The notes under the pieces were generated by a model that did not search any database, was not told the origin of the DNA, and saw only the letters and a program-made list of their open reading frames with translations. From Nocardioides acrostichi (lineage in GTDB: Bacteria > Actinomycetota > Actinomycetes > Propionibacteriales > Nocardioidaceae): DNA of 64,000 nt. Positions 27,857 to 36,479 of the stretch are shown piece after piece; within the stretch, counting starts at the first letter, position 1, and each line of letters starts with the position of its first letter. The stretch is from positions 496,001 through 560,000 of the forward strand of contig NZ_JADIVZ010000002.1 in the NCBI RefSeq assembly GCF_015319165.1, read 5' to 3'. Position numbers and translations under genes: made by a program.

Positions 27857-28706
27857 AGCGGAGGCGGCGGGCGGTGAAGGTCGCGGGTGGCTGGGCGATG
27901 GCGTCCTGGGCGTCGACCAGGCGGATCTCGCGGCTGCCGGCGGCCACGGTGGCCTCGAGGACGGCGAACACGGTCGCCGTGGTGCGCTCCAGGGCCGCAG
28001 ACACCGAGCCCGTCTCGTGCAGGTGGGCCAGGTAGAGCGCCGCGGTGAGGTCGCCGCAGCCGTTGGGCGTGATCGGAAGCTGCGGGGTGGTGACGGCCCA
28101 GGCGCCGTCGTCGCCCACGGCCACGACGTCGAGGTGGTGCTCGGGCACCTGGTCGTGCAGCACGCTGGTGACCAGCACGTTGCGCGGGCCGCGCGCCCGC
28201 ACGCCGTCCACCGCGGCCAGCACCTCGGGGAGGGTGCGGGTCGTGACTCCGGCGAGGAAGTCGAGCTCGAAGTGGTTGGGCGTGAGGATGTCGGCGCGCG
28301 GCACGACGGTGTCGCGGAAGTACTCGGGGATGCCCGGCTGCACGAACATGCCGCGCCCGACGTCGCCCATGACCGGGTCGCAGCAGTAGACGGCGCTCGG
28401 GTTGAGCGCCTTGACCCGCGCGACGGCGTCGAGGACGACCGACCCCACGGCCGGGTCGCCCTGGTAGCCCGAGAGCACGGCGTCGGCGGTGCCGAGCACG
28501 CCGCGCTCCTCGATGCCGGTGATGACCGCCGCGACGTCGGTCGGATCGAGCACGGGGCCACGCCACGCCCCGTAGCCGGTGTGGTTGGAGAAGTGCACGG
28601 TGAGCACCGGCCAGACGTCGTGACCCAGCCGCTGGAGCGGGAACGTGGCAGCGGAGTTGCCCACGTGGCCGTAGGCCACCGACGACTGGACGGAGAGGAT
28701 GCGCAC
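27855..28706 (-). CDS. pdxY: Pyridoxal kinase (PdxY type)
   Basis: 283 residues; E. coli PdxY has 287. Phosphorylates pyridoxal with ATP in vitamin B6 salvage. Starts RILSVQSSVAYGHVGNSAA, with NHTGYG, VYCCDPVMGD, LTPNHFELDFLAG and the catalytic anion-hole NGCGDLTAALYLA, all diagnostic of ribokinase-fold pyridoxal kinases. GTG 28706 is preferred because GGGAGG lies 9 bases upstream and homologues begin there; ATG 28715 would overlap that site. Divergent from the GMC oxidoreductase gene. Confidence 0.92.
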   Translation of the reverse strand: MRILSVQSSVAYGHVGNSAATFPLQRLGHDVWPVLTVHFSNHTGYGAWRGPVLDPTDVAAVITGIEERGVLGTADAVLSGYQGDPAVGSVVLDAVARVKALNPSAVYCCDPVMGDVGRGMFVQPGIPEYFRDTVVPRADILTPNHFELDFLAGVTTRTLPEVLAAVDGVRARGPRNVLVTSVLHDQVPEHHLDVVAVGDDGAWAVTTPQLPITPNGCGDLTAALYLAHLHETGSVSAALERTTATVFAVLEATVAAGSREIRLVDAQDAIAQPPATFTARRLR

Positions 28707-28745
28707 GCCCCGCATCCTCCCAGGGAGCCCGACGGCGACCACATC

Positions 28746-28759
28746 TAGAACACGTTTCA
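28746..28759 (+). promoter_or_regulatory. KstR-like operator before the GMC/ALDH pair
   Basis: TAGAACACGTTTCA fits the KstR pattern TnnAACnnGTTnnA completely. A probable -10 (TAGGGT, 28769-28774) lies just downstream, so a bound repressor would block the promoter. It also lies in the divergent region with pdxY. Confidence 0.65.
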
Positions 28760-28811
28760 CTTCTGCTCTAGGGTGAGGGTGAACACATTCCGCCGGTATG
28801 TCGAGGTGCAC

Positions 28812-30440
28812 ATGGCCAAGAAGGCTCCCTACTCCAACGAGGCCGACTACGTGGTCGTCGGCTCGGGCTCCTCCGGGGCCGCGATCGCGGGCCGGCTGGC
28901 GCAGTCCGGGGCGTCGGTGATCGTGCTGGAGGCCGGCAAGTCCGACGAGCAGCTCCTCACCAAGAAGCCGGGCATGATCGGCCCGATGCACGCGGTGCCG
29001 CAGATCAAGAAGCTCAACGACTGGGGCTACTACTCGGTACCGCAAAAGCACATCCTCGACCGCAAGATGCCGGTGCCGCGCGGCAAGGTGCTGGGCGGCT
29101 CGAGCTCGGTCAACGGCATGGTCTACGTGCGCGGCAACCGCGCCAACTACGACTCCTGGGCGGCCGAGGGCTGTACCGGCTGGGACGCCGACTCCACCAA
29201 CCGCGCCTTCCAGCGCATGGAGGACTACGAGGGCGGCGCCGACGACTACCGCGGCGCCGGCGGCCCGATCAAGGTCACCTACAACAAGCAGCCGCAGGAG
29301 GCGTCGCTGGAGTTCATCCAGGCGACCTCCGACGTCACCGGCTGCACGATCCTCGACGACTACAACGGTGCCACCCAGGAGGGCATCGCGCGCATGCAGC
29401 AGAACGCCGCCGACGGGCTGCGCTACTCCGCCTCACGCGGCTACATCCACCACCTGGCACCTCGCACCCTTCAGGTGCAGACCGAGGTGCTGGTGACCAG
29501 GATCGAGATCGAGAACGGTCGCGCGGTCGGGGTCCGCCTGCGCGACAAGGACGGCGGCACGCGCGTCGTCCGCGCCGGCCGGGAGGTCGTGCTCTCGGCC
29601 GGGTTCGTCGGCTCGCCGCAGCTGCTGATGCTCTCGGGCATCGGCCACGCCCAGCACCTGCGCGACCACGGCATCGAGGTGGTCGCGGATCTGCCGGTCG
29701 GTGACAACCTGCACGACCACATGTTCCACGCCCTGACCTTCCACTCCACCGGCTCCAAGAACAGAGGCAGTGCCTTCTACTTCGGCAAGGGTCTGGCCAA
29801 GGAGACGGTGCGGCCCGGCTCGACCTTCCTGGCGAACTCCGTGTTCGAGGTGCTCGGCTTCCTGCAGACCTCGCAGGCCCAGAACGGCGTGCCCGACCTT
29901 CAGCTGCACATGCTGCCGTGGGCTTATGTGTCCCCGAACCAGGACGAGCCGATCCGCCACGACGTCGACCCGCGCCCGTCGATCACGATCATGTCGACGC
30001 TCATCTACCCCCGCAGCCGCGGCACGCTCCGTCTGGCCTCGGGCGATCCCGCGGCGGCGCCGCTCATCGACTTCGGCTACCTCGCCGACAGCGCCGACCT
30101 CGACGTGCTGATGGAAGGCACCGACCTGATCCGCGAGATCATGGCCTCGCCGGCCATGAAGTCGGTGCGCGGTGAGATCCACCCCGGCACCCGGTTGAAG
30201 GGCAGCGAGCTGCGCCAGGAGGTGCTCAACCGGGCGACATCGGTCTACCACGGTGTCGGCACGTGCCGGATGGGCGTCGACGAGACCGCCGTGGTCGACC
30301 CCGAGCTGAAGGTGCGCGGCGTCGAAGGGCTCCGCGTGTGCGACGCCTCGATCATGCCGTCGATCACCGGCGGCAACACCAACGCGCCGGCGATCATGAT
30401 CGGCGAGCGGGGCTCCGACCTCGTGCTGGGGCGTGCCTGA
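28812..30440 (+). CDS. GMC-family FAD oxidoreductase
   Basis: 542 residues from ATG 28812, which has a GAGG site; GTG codons at 28773 or 28779 could serve a leaderless start and would add 11-13 residues. FAD motif VVVGSGSSGAAIAGRL (about 15-30), GGSSSVNGMVYVRG, and the C-terminal active-site pair His in VYHGVGTCRMG and Asn in NTNAPAIMIGERG. GMC enzymes oxidise alcohols (choline, sterols, long-chain or polymeric alcohols) to aldehydes or ketones. The adjoining aldehyde dehydrogenase suggests primary-alcohol oxidation to the acid. Closest in style to choline/alcohol dehydrogenases rather than secreted cholesterol oxidase, as no signal peptide is seen. Confidence 0.9.
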   Translation: MAKKAPYSNEADYVVVGSGSSGAAIAGRLAQSGASVIVLEAGKSDEQLLTKKPGMIGPMHAVPQIKKLNDWGYYSVPQKHILDRKMPVPRGKVLGGSSSVNGMVYVRGNRANYDSWAAEGCTGWDADSTNRAFQRMEDYEGGADDYRGAGGPIKVTYNKQPQEASLEFIQATSDVTGCTILDDYNGATQEGIARMQQNAADGLRYSASRGYIHHLAPRTLQVQTEVLVTRIEIENGRAVGVRLRDKDGGTRVVRAGREVVLSAGFVGSPQLLMLSGIGHAQHLRDHGIEVVADLPVGDNLHDHMFHALTFHSTGSKNRGSAFYFGKGLAKETVRPGSTFLANSVFEVLGFLQTSQAQNGVPDLQLHMLPWAYVSPNQDEPIRHDVDPRPSITIMSTLIYPRSRGTLRLASGDPAAAPLIDFGYLADSADLDVLMEGTDLIREIMASPAMKSVRGEIHPGTRLKGSELRQEVLNRATSVYHGVGTCRMGVDETAVVDPELKVRGVEGLRVCDASIMPSITGGNTNAPAIMIGERGSDLVLGRA

Positions 30441-30441
30441 G

Positions 30442-32049
30442 ATGAGCGCCGACACGGCCGCACCCGCCTCTCCCGCCGCCGGGTCGACGCCGCTGCGGCG
30501 CCCGGCGTCGGTCACCGACGAGCTGGTGCGCCGGCTGGTGCGCCGGGTCTCCTCCGACGACTCGTCGGCGCCGTGGCCGCTCACCGAGGTCTACACGGGC
30601 GATCACGTGGTCGACCTGCCGCAGTCGACCCCGCACGACATCGAGCGGGCGTTCGCGGCCGCTCGCGCGGCGCAGGTCGAGTGGGCCGCGCGGCCGGTCG
30701 CCGAGCGACTCGCGGTGTTCGACCGCGCGCACAGGATCTTCGTCGACAACGCGCACCTGACCACCGACTTGATCCAGGTCGAGAGCGGCAAGAACCGGCG
30801 GATGGCCATCGAGGAGTCCTGCGACCCCCCGATGGTGATGAGCCACTACCTCACGCGCGCCAAGAGGCTGCTCGCCCCGAAGCGGCACGGCGGACCGGTG
30901 CCGGTGGTGTCCTCCTCCACCGAGATCCGCGTGCCCAAGGGCGTCGTGGGTGTCATCGGCCCCTGGAACTTCCCGTTCGCCACCGGTATCTCCGATGCGA
31001 TCCCGGCGCTGATGGCCGGCAACGGTGTGGTGCTCAAGCCCGACAACAAGACGGCGCTCTCGCCCCTGTGGGGCATCGAGATGCTCGAGCGCGCCGGGCT
31101 GCCGCGCGGGCTGTTCCAGGTCGTGTGCGGTGAGGGCCCCGACGTCGGTCCGACGTTCATCGACCACGCCAACTACGTGATGTTCACCGGCTCCACCGCC
31201 ACCGGCCGCACCATCGGCGAGCGGTGCGGGCGCAACCTCATCGGCTGCTGTCTCGAGCTCGGCGGCAAGAACCCGATGGTGGTGCTCGAGGACGCCGACT
31301 TCGACGAGGTCGTGCCCGGCGCCATCTTCGGCGCCTTCGGCAACACCGGCCAGATCTGCATGCACGTCGAGCGCATGTACCTGCCCCGCTCCCGATACGC
31401 CGAGTTCCGCGACCGGTTCGTGGCCGCGACGCAGGCTCTCGACGTCCGCGCCGCCTACGACTTCACCCCGGACGTCGGATCCCTCGTCTCGCCGCAACAC
31501 CTGGCGCGAGTGCAGGCCCACGTCGACGACGCCGTGGCCAAGGGCGCGACCGTGCTCACGGGCGGCCGCGCTCGCCCCGACCTGGGGCCGGCCTTCTTCG
31601 AGCCGACGATCCTCGAGAACACCCCGCCCGACGCGATCCACGCGACCCTGGAGACCTTCGGCCCGGTCGTGTCGCTCTACGCCTACGACTCCCTCGACGA
31701 GGCGCTCGCGCTGGCCAACGACACCGACTACGGGCTGAACGCCTCGGTGTGGGGCACCGATCTCGACGCCGCGTGCGCCTTCGGTCGCGGCATCCAGAGC
31801 GGCAACGTGAACGTCAACGACATCCTCGCCACCGCCTTCGCCTCCAAGGCCACGCCCTCGGGCGGCGTCAAGGCCTCGGGTGTGGGTGCGCGGCACGGTG
31901 ACCAGGGCCTGCTGAAGTACACCGACGTGCAGAACCTGGCCGTGCTCAAGAAGCAGGTGATGGGTGCGCGGCCCGGCCAGAGTCAGGATGCCTACGTCAA
32001 GCAGATGCTCTCGAGCCTGAAGCTGATGAAGCGGCTGCGGGTGCGGTAG
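30442..32049 (+). CDS. NAD(P)-dependent aldehyde dehydrogenase
   Basis: 535 residues (GTG 30433 would add three). Catalytic Cys in GNTGQICMHVERMYL, general base Glu in CLELGGKNP, cofactor motif FTGSTATGRTIG and GPWNFPFAT. A ~55-residue N-terminal extension and a C-terminal basic tail (KLMKRLRVR) are extra relative to typical 480-500-residue members; this form is like the succinic-semialdehyde-type ALDHs. It starts directly after the GMC stop, so the pair forms an alcohol-to-acid module under the same KstR-like site. Confidence 0.92.
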   Translation: MSADTAAPASPAAGSTPLRRPASVTDELVRRLVRRVSSDDSSAPWPLTEVYTGDHVVDLPQSTPHDIERAFAAARAAQVEWAARPVAERLAVFDRAHRIFVDNAHLTTDLIQVESGKNRRMAIEESCDPPMVMSHYLTRAKRLLAPKRHGGPVPVVSSSTEIRVPKGVVGVIGPWNFPFATGISDAIPALMAGNGVVLKPDNKTALSPLWGIEMLERAGLPRGLFQVVCGEGPDVGPTFIDHANYVMFTGSTATGRTIGERCGRNLIGCCLELGGKNPMVVLEDADFDEVVPGAIFGAFGNTGQICMHVERMYLPRSRYAEFRDRFVAATQALDVRAAYDFTPDVGSLVSPQHLARVQAHVDDAVAKGATVLTGGRARPDLGPAFFEPTILENTPPDAIHATLETFGPVVSLYAYDSLDEALALANDTDYGLNASVWGTDLDAACAFGRGIQSGNVNVNDILATAFASKATPSGGVKASGVGARHGDQGLLKYTDVQNLAVLKKQVMGARPGQSQDAYVKQMLSSLKLMKRLRVR

Positions 32050-32061
32050 ACCGGGCTTGCG

Positions 32062-32135
32062 CATGTAACGCGGTGTTGTGATGACTGGGACCGTGCTAGA
32101 GCACCGCACCAGTGCGTGCAACACCGCGTTACATG
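32062..32135. terminator. Long nested hairpin between convergent genes
   Basis: Perfect 17-bp outer arms (32062-32078 CATGTAACGCGGTGTTG and 32119-32135), then inner arms ACTGG/CCAGT (32084 and 32109) and GTGCT/AGCAC (32093 and 32100). The structure sits 12 bp after the ALDH stop and 24 bp before the end of the opposing MerR gene, so it can act as a bidirectional terminator. It lacks a T-run and is far larger than normal. Confidence 0.75.
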
Positions 32136-32159
32136 GCCCGACACGGCCCGGCCGCACCC

Positions 32160-32960
32160 TCAGCCGATGGGCTGCTGGAGCTCGGTGATCCAGTCGGTCT
32201 GATCGCCGTCAGGGGTGTGCAGGTAGACCTCTCGGCACGGTCCGGCCATCGGTGCACCGCGCTGCTCGGCCTCACCGGCCAGGCTCTGCCAGGCGACTCC
32301 GATGCCGGTCATGGCTCCCTCGTAGAGGGTGGTGAGGCCGGGGGTGGGCGTGAGGTCGACGACCTCGAGGCCCGGCAGGCTGTCGCGCACGGTGGGCCAG
32401 CCGACCGTGACGCGGATGCCACCGTCGGCCCCCTCGTCGTAGGTGGCCAGCGGCGGGGCGTCCACCGGTGCTCCCGCTCTTGCGAGCAGGGCGCTCACGC
32501 GAGGGAACATCGGGCCGACGACGGCGGCGATGGACTCCACGTCGGGCACCGTCTCGACCAGGGCGGCCAAGCGGACGGCGGGCAGGTGCTTCTCGGTGTA
32601 CTCCAGGTCGGACATGCGTCCTTCTCCTTCGATCGCTCGGAGACGACCCGCCACGTCGGCCAGGCGGCGCCGGTCGGCGTCCACCCGGGCCTCGAGCTCG
32701 CCTTGCCGCAGTCGCAGCATCTCGCGCAGCTCGTCGGCGGGTAGCCCGCCGTCGAGGATCCGGCCGACCTCGTCGAGCCCGAAGCCGAGCTCCTTGAGGG
32801 CGACCAGTCGGTTGATGCGCGGGAACTGGGCGGCGGAGTACGAGCGGTAGCCGGTGACCGGGTCGACCCGCTCGGGGGCGAGCAGGCCGAGGGCGTCGTA
32901 GTGGCGCAGCATGCGCACGCTGAGGCCGGCGCGGCGGGCGAAGTCTCCGATGTTCATCAT
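32160..32960 (-). CDS. MerR-family regulator with GyrI-like effector domain
   Basis: 266 residues. N-terminal MerR DNA-binding domain (NIGDFARRAGLSVRMLRHYDALGLL, YRSYSAAQFPRINRLVALKELGF), a coiled-coil linker (about 80-112), and a C-terminal GyrI/AraC-type ligand domain (about 120-266, ending EVYLHTPDGDQTDWITELQQPIG). This is the BltR/BmrR layout that responds to hydrophobic cations or drugs. Its own promoter has the MerR 19-bp spacer with an embedded dyad, so it is autoregulated. ATG 32960 or 32957. Confidence 0.92.
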   Translation of the reverse strand: MMNIGDFARRAGLSVRMLRHYDALGLLAPERVDPVTGYRSYSAAQFPRINRLVALKELGFGLDEVGRILDGGLPADELREMLRLRQGELEARVDADRRRLADVAGRLRAIEGEGRMSDLEYTEKHLPAVRLAALVETVPDVESIAAVVGPMFPRVSALLARAGAPVDAPPLATYDEGADGGIRVTVGWPTVRDSLPGLEVVDLTPTPGLTTLYEGAMTGIGVAWQSLAGEAEQRGAPMAGPCREVYLHTPDGDQTDWITELQQPIG

Positions 32961-32970
32961 GGCGACCCCT

Positions 32971-33001
32971 GGTCTAGGGCCTCACATCGTGTGAGGGTCA
33001 A
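32971..33001 (-). promoter_or_regulatory. MerR-type promoter with 19-bp spacer and dyad
   Basis: On the minus strand -35 TTGACC (33001-32996) and -10 TAGACC (32976-32971) are separated by exactly 19 bp. The spacer contains the dyad CCTCACA-x3-TGTGAGG (32980-32996). The overlong spacer with centred dyad is the hallmark of MerR-activated promoters. It overlaps the end of ung, and the transcript would start only a few bases before the MerR ATG. Confidence 0.85.
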
Positions 33002-33729
33002 GCGTTCGGATGCGACGGGCTGGCGTCGCCGGGTGCGAGGGTCCAGTCGACCGGCTCGCCACCTTGCTGGACCAGTAGCTCGTTGACCCGGCTGAACGGC
33101 CGGGAGCCGAAGAAGCCGCGTCGGGCCGAGAGCGGGGAGGGGTGTGCCGACTGCACGATCGGCACCTCGCCCAGGCGCGGCGCGAGCGACTGCGCGTCGC
33201 GCCCCCAGAGGATCGCGACGAGTGGACCGCCCCGGTTCACCAGGGCCGTGATGGCGGCGTCCGTGATCTGCTCCCAGCCCTGGCCGCGGTGCGAGGCCGG
33301 AGTGCCGGGCCTGACCGTGAGGCATCGGTTGAGCAACATGACGCCAGCGGTCGACCACGCCGAGAGGTCACCGTGCTTGGGCGGGGTCACGCCGAGGTCG
33401 TCGCGCAGCTCGACGTAGATGTTCACCAGGCTACGGGGGAGCGGCCACACGTCGGGCTCGACGGCGAAGGAGAGGCCGATCGGGTGGCCCGGGGTGGGGT
33501 AGGGATCCTGACCCACGACCAGCACCTTGACCTCGGCGAGCGGACGCCGGAACGCCCGGAACACGTTCTCGCCCGCGGGGAGGTAGGGGCGACCCGCCGC
33601 CTGCTCCTCGCGCAAGAACGCACCCATCGCCGCGATGCGCTCGTCGATCTCGGGGTCGACCTCGATGAGCGTCTGCGCCCAGTCGGGCGCCATCAACTGC
33701 TTCTCGACCAGGCTGTCCAGCGATCCCAT
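32998..33729 (-). CDS. ung: Uracil-DNA glycosylase (family 1)
   Basis: 243 residues. Removes uracil from DNA. Water-activating motif [18 protein letters not shown] with the catalytic Asp, and the DNA-insertion loop [37 protein letters not shown] (an LLN-L-V type motif) and the Asn/uracil pocket are intact. ATG 33729 (MGSLDSL) chosen as family start; the frame stays open another 90 bp through hairpins that are unlikely coding. Confidence 0.96.
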   Translation of the reverse strand: MGSLDSLVEKQLMAPDWAQTLIEVDPEIDERIAAMGAFLREEQAAGRPYLPAGENVFRAFRRPLAEVKVLVVGQDPYPTPGHPIGLSFAVEPDVWPLPRSLVNIYVELRDDLGVTPPKHGDLSAWSTAGVMLLNRCLTVRPGTPASHRGQGWEQITDAAITALVNRGGPLVAILWGRDAQSLAPRLGEVPIVQSAHPSPLSARRGFFGSRPFSRVNELLVQQGGEPVDWTLAPGDASPSHPNA

Positions 33730-33770
33730 GAGCTCGAACCTAGTGGTGGGATGGGCCTTGCGGGGCGCGA

Positions 33771-33836
33771 GGTTCATCGGGGCGCCGATGAACCTTCGGG
33801 TTCCCCGATGTTGCTTCATCGGTGAACCCGAAGGTT
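33771..33836. terminator. Two overlapping hairpins between the beta-propeller gene and ung
   Basis: Hairpin 1: GGTTCATCGG/CCGATGAACC (33771-33794, 4-base loop). Hairpin 2: 20-bp arms with one mismatch, 33791-33810 and 33817-33836, 6-base loop. They share AACC (33791-33794), so only one can form fully at a time. On the minus strand they lie after the beta-propeller gene and before ung. Confidence 0.75.
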
Positions 33837-33858
33837 TGTCGGCTCCCCGATAAAACTC

Positions 33859-34950
33859 TCAGCGCCGCGCCGAGAAGCCCGCGGACGACGGCAGGTAGGG
33901 CGCCCGCCCACGCTCGGCGACGTGGACGTCGAGCACGGCCATGTGGGTGGAGTCCTCGGCGACGGCGGACTGGTTGGCCACGAGCACCGACCGCCCGAGG
34001 AACGTGGCACTGCACGGGGTGTCGAACGGGATGGTCGAGCCGTTGTCGCCGGTGCCGGGCGTGCCCACTGACGAGCCCACTGACGAGCCCAGTGACGAGT
34101 CCGGTGACGAGTCCGGGAACGAGTCGATCGTCTCCCCGGTGCGGGGGTCGACCTCGACGAGTCGGTTGGTGAGCCCGGCCATGGCGATGTAGACGTGGCC
34201 GGAGCGGCCGATGCCGAAACCGTCGGGGAGGTCGGTGGGGGCGCTGGACCACACCGGCTCGATGCCGTCGGGCCGGCCGCGGTCGTCGACGCCGATGCGC
34301 AGCAGCACGCCGTTCGTGGGTGCGGTGCCCCCCGTGGAGTCGGTCTGCTGGGTCACGTAGAACGCGTGCTGACCCGGTAGGTAGCGGATGCCCGTGGTGC
34401 CGAAGCCGGCCACGCCGTCGAGGGCGGGGTCGCGCAGCCACACCCGGACCCGACCCGAGCGCGCCACCCGGTAGATGACGCCGTTCGCGTAGTCGGTGAC
34501 GAACAGACCGCGCGGACCCCACGACACGTAGTTCGGCACCGAGCCTTCGGGCAGGGTGGCCACCGTGCGCCACCGTCCCGTGGTAGGCGAGAGCAGCAGG
34601 ATGCGCGAGGTCGAGGTGTCGAGCACGATCAGCCGCCCGGCGCGGGTCTGCCCGGCCACCTGCACCCCGTGCTCGCCCGAGGGATCCTGGCCCGGCACTC
34701 GCCAGGAGTGCAGCAACCGGCCGTCGCGCGTCCACTCGAACACCGCCGAGCGCTGGTCGCTCGGCGCGGCGTAGGTGCCGGCGTACACGTGGCCGTTCGT
34801 GTGCACGTGCACGTAGGCGGGCGCTCCCGGCGGCGGCACGAGCGCGAAGACGCGGGTGTCCCACTTCTCCCGCTCCGCGGCCCGCGCGGGCGTGCCGGTG
34901 AGCAGGACGCCGAGAGCCAGCGCGGTGAGCGCCGCGAGCAGCCGTCTCAC
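33859..34950 (-). CDS. Secreted SMP-30/NHL-like beta-propeller protein
   Basis: 363 residues from GTG 34950. A Sec signal (LLAALTALALGVLLTGTPARA, to about residue 24) precedes a six-bladed propeller with repeats such as VYAGTYAAPSDQRSAVFEW, LIVLDTSTSRILLLSP, LFVTDYANGVIYRV and VYIAMAGLTNRLVEVDP. It resembles SMP-30/gluconolactonase or NHL-type proteins, but metal ligands were not resolved, so enzymatic activity is uncertain. A 5 x 12-bp repeat gives the S/D/P-rich insert DSSPDSSLGSSVGSSVG. It overlaps the amine-oxidase gene by 4 bp and is translationally coupled to it. Confidence 0.75.
   Translation of the reverse strand: MRRLLAALTALALGVLLTGTPARAAEREKWDTRVFALVPPPGAPAYVHVHTNGHVYAGTYAAPSDQRSAVFEWTRDGRLLHSWRVPGQDPSGEHGVQVAGQTRAGRLIVLDTSTSRILLLSPTTGRWRTVATLPEGSVPNYVSWGPRGLFVTDYANGVIYRVARSGRVRVWLRDPALDGVAGFGTTGIRYLPGQHAFYVTQQTDSTGGTAPTNGVLLRIGVDDRGRPDGIEPVWSSAPTDLPDGFGIGRSGHVYIAMAGLTNRLVEVDPRTGETIDSFPDSSPDSSLGSSVGSSVGTPGTGDNGSTIPFDTPCSATFLGRSVLVANQSAVAEDSTHMAVLDVHVAERGRAPYLPSSAGFSARR
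34063..34122. repeat. Five tandem 12-bp units inside the beta-propeller gene
   Basis: Units of the form GCCCACTGACGA/GTCCGGTGACGA, 12 bp each, keep the reading frame and encode a Ser/Asp/Gly-rich surface loop. Copy number could vary between strains without frameshift. Confidence 0.85.
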
Positions 34951-36446
34951 AGCGTCGCCCGCACCTCGCGTGCGGCCCGCTCGCCCGAGCGCACGGCGCC
35001 GTCCATGTAGCCGCTCCAGTACGTGGCGGTCTCGGTGCCGGCCCAGTGCACGCGCCCGAAGGGGGTGCGGATCGCCGGCCCGAAGTCGACCATCGTGCCG
35101 GGGGCGTGGAAGGCGGTGGGGCCGCCACGGGTCCACTGCTCCTTGGTCCAGTCGTGCTCGACGTAGTCGAGGGGCTCGAGTGCCTCGTCGCCGAACATGG
35201 CGGCGAACCCGGCGAGCACGGCCTCGCGCCGCTCGTCCTTGCTCATCGGGCCGTACGTGCGCCAGGTCTGGCCGCCGACGAAGGCGAGCAGGACGCCGGG
35301 GTCGCCGGAGGCGGGGGAGTTGTCGAACACCGCGCGCGCGGCGCCGGAGTCGTTGACGCCGAAGCCGTTGAGGCCGGCGTCGCGCCAGAACGGCGTCTTG
35401 TACACGGCGTCGCACTTCATCAGCTGACCCATGTCGAGGTGGCGCATCAGCTGCAGACGTCGCGTCGGAAGACGCGGGTACCACTCGATGTCGAGCACGA
35501 GCGGCGGGGGAGCGGCCACGATGACCCGCTTCGCGCGCACCGTGCCGCGGCGGGTGTGCACGAGCACGCCACCGTGCCTCTGCTCGATGGTGCGGACGGC
35601 AGCGCCCAGTGCGACGTGGTCGCCGAGCTCTCGCGCGAGCCGGATCGGCACGGTCTGCGAACCCTTGACGAACCGGCGCTCCTGGGCGCCGTCCGCGGTG
35701 TCGGAGTTGCGCGAGAAGGTGCCCACGTTCTCCTCGTTGCCCGAGCAGGCGACGTACCAGAGCGTGTAGAGCAGGGAGAGCTCGTCGGGGTCGGCGCCGA
35801 AGCCGGGTTGGGTCCAGGACTTGATGAGGTTGCCGACTCCCGAGGAGTTCACGGCGTTGCGGCGGATGAACTCACCGAGGCTCATGGCGTCCCAGTCGCG
35901 CGCGCTCGGGTGCGCCCAGGGCGCGCTCACGTCGATCTCGGACGCCATCTGGTCGATGCGAGTGAGCAGCGTCGCGGCGTCCGGGAGGATCGTCGGGTCG
36001 GGCGGCACGGTGCCGGAGTACTCCATGCGGCCGGTGGTCGAGGACACGTAGACGCTGTTGCCGTCGTTGTACTCGAGGAACGTGCGCACGCCGAACCGCT
36101 TGGCCAGCGCGGCGATGCGGTCCTGGGTCGGGCCGATGAAGGCGCCGCCCGACTCGATCACGCCACCGCCGTCGAGGTGGTGGTTGAGCACGCGCCCACC
36201 GACTCGCCGGCGCGCCTCGACGCACAGCACGTCGACGCCGGCACGCGCCAGGCCGTCGGTGGCGACGAGCCCCGCGAGGCCGGCGCCCACGACGACGACG
36301 TCGACCCGCTTGGGCAGGCGACCCTGCCGCCCGAGCGGCTGGGCGTCGGCGGGGGTGGCGGGGACGGCGAGGGCGGCGAGCCCGGCGACTCCCGCCGCGC
36401 CGAGGACGCTGCGTCGGCTGAGGTCGGTCAAGGGCGCGTCGGTCAT
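34947..36446 (-). CDS. Tat-exported flavin amine oxidase-family protein
   Basis: 499 residues. Twin-arginine signal LSRRSVLGAAGVAGLAALAVP, then the FAD motif VVVVGAGLAGLVATDGL, arginine-rich RRRVGGRVLNHH and ESGGAFIGPTQDRI of the monoamine-oxidase family, and C-terminal VHWAGTETATYWSGYMDGAVRSGERAA, which lines the flavin. It should oxidise an amine outside the membrane with release of H2O2. Substrate unknown. Upstream of the beta-propeller gene in one operon; divergent from the TetR gene, the likely regulator. Confidence 0.92.
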   Translation of the reverse strand: MTDAPLTDLSRRSVLGAAGVAGLAALAVPATPADAQPLGRQGRLPKRVDVVVVGAGLAGLVATDGLARAGVDVLCVEARRRVGGRVLNHHLDGGGVIESGGAFIGPTQDRIAALAKRFGVRTFLEYNDGNSVYVSSTTGRMEYSGTVPPDPTILPDAATLLTRIDQMASEIDVSAPWAHPSARDWDAMSLGEFIRRNAVNSSGVGNLIKSWTQPGFGADPDELSLLYTLWYVACSGNEENVGTFSRNSDTADGAQERRFVKGSQTVPIRLARELGDHVALGAAVRTIEQRHGGVLVHTRRGTVRAKRVIVAAPPPLVLDIEWYPRLPTRRLQLMRHLDMGQLMKCDAVYKTPFWRDAGLNGFGVNDSGAARAVFDNSPASGDPGVLLAFVGGQTWRTYGPMSKDERREAVLAGFAAMFGDEALEPLDYVEHDWTKEQWTRGGPTAFHAPGTMVDFGPAIRTPFGRVHWAGTETATYWSGYMDGAVRSGERAAREVRATL

Positions 36447-36479
36447 CGGTACTCCCAGGCAGTAACGTGAACATGTGTC

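Noticed and set aside
33549..33562. Another GAACACGTTC palindrome like the KstR-type sites
   Set aside because: It lies inside the ung coding region within conserved codons (ENVFRAF), so it is best explained by coding sequence.
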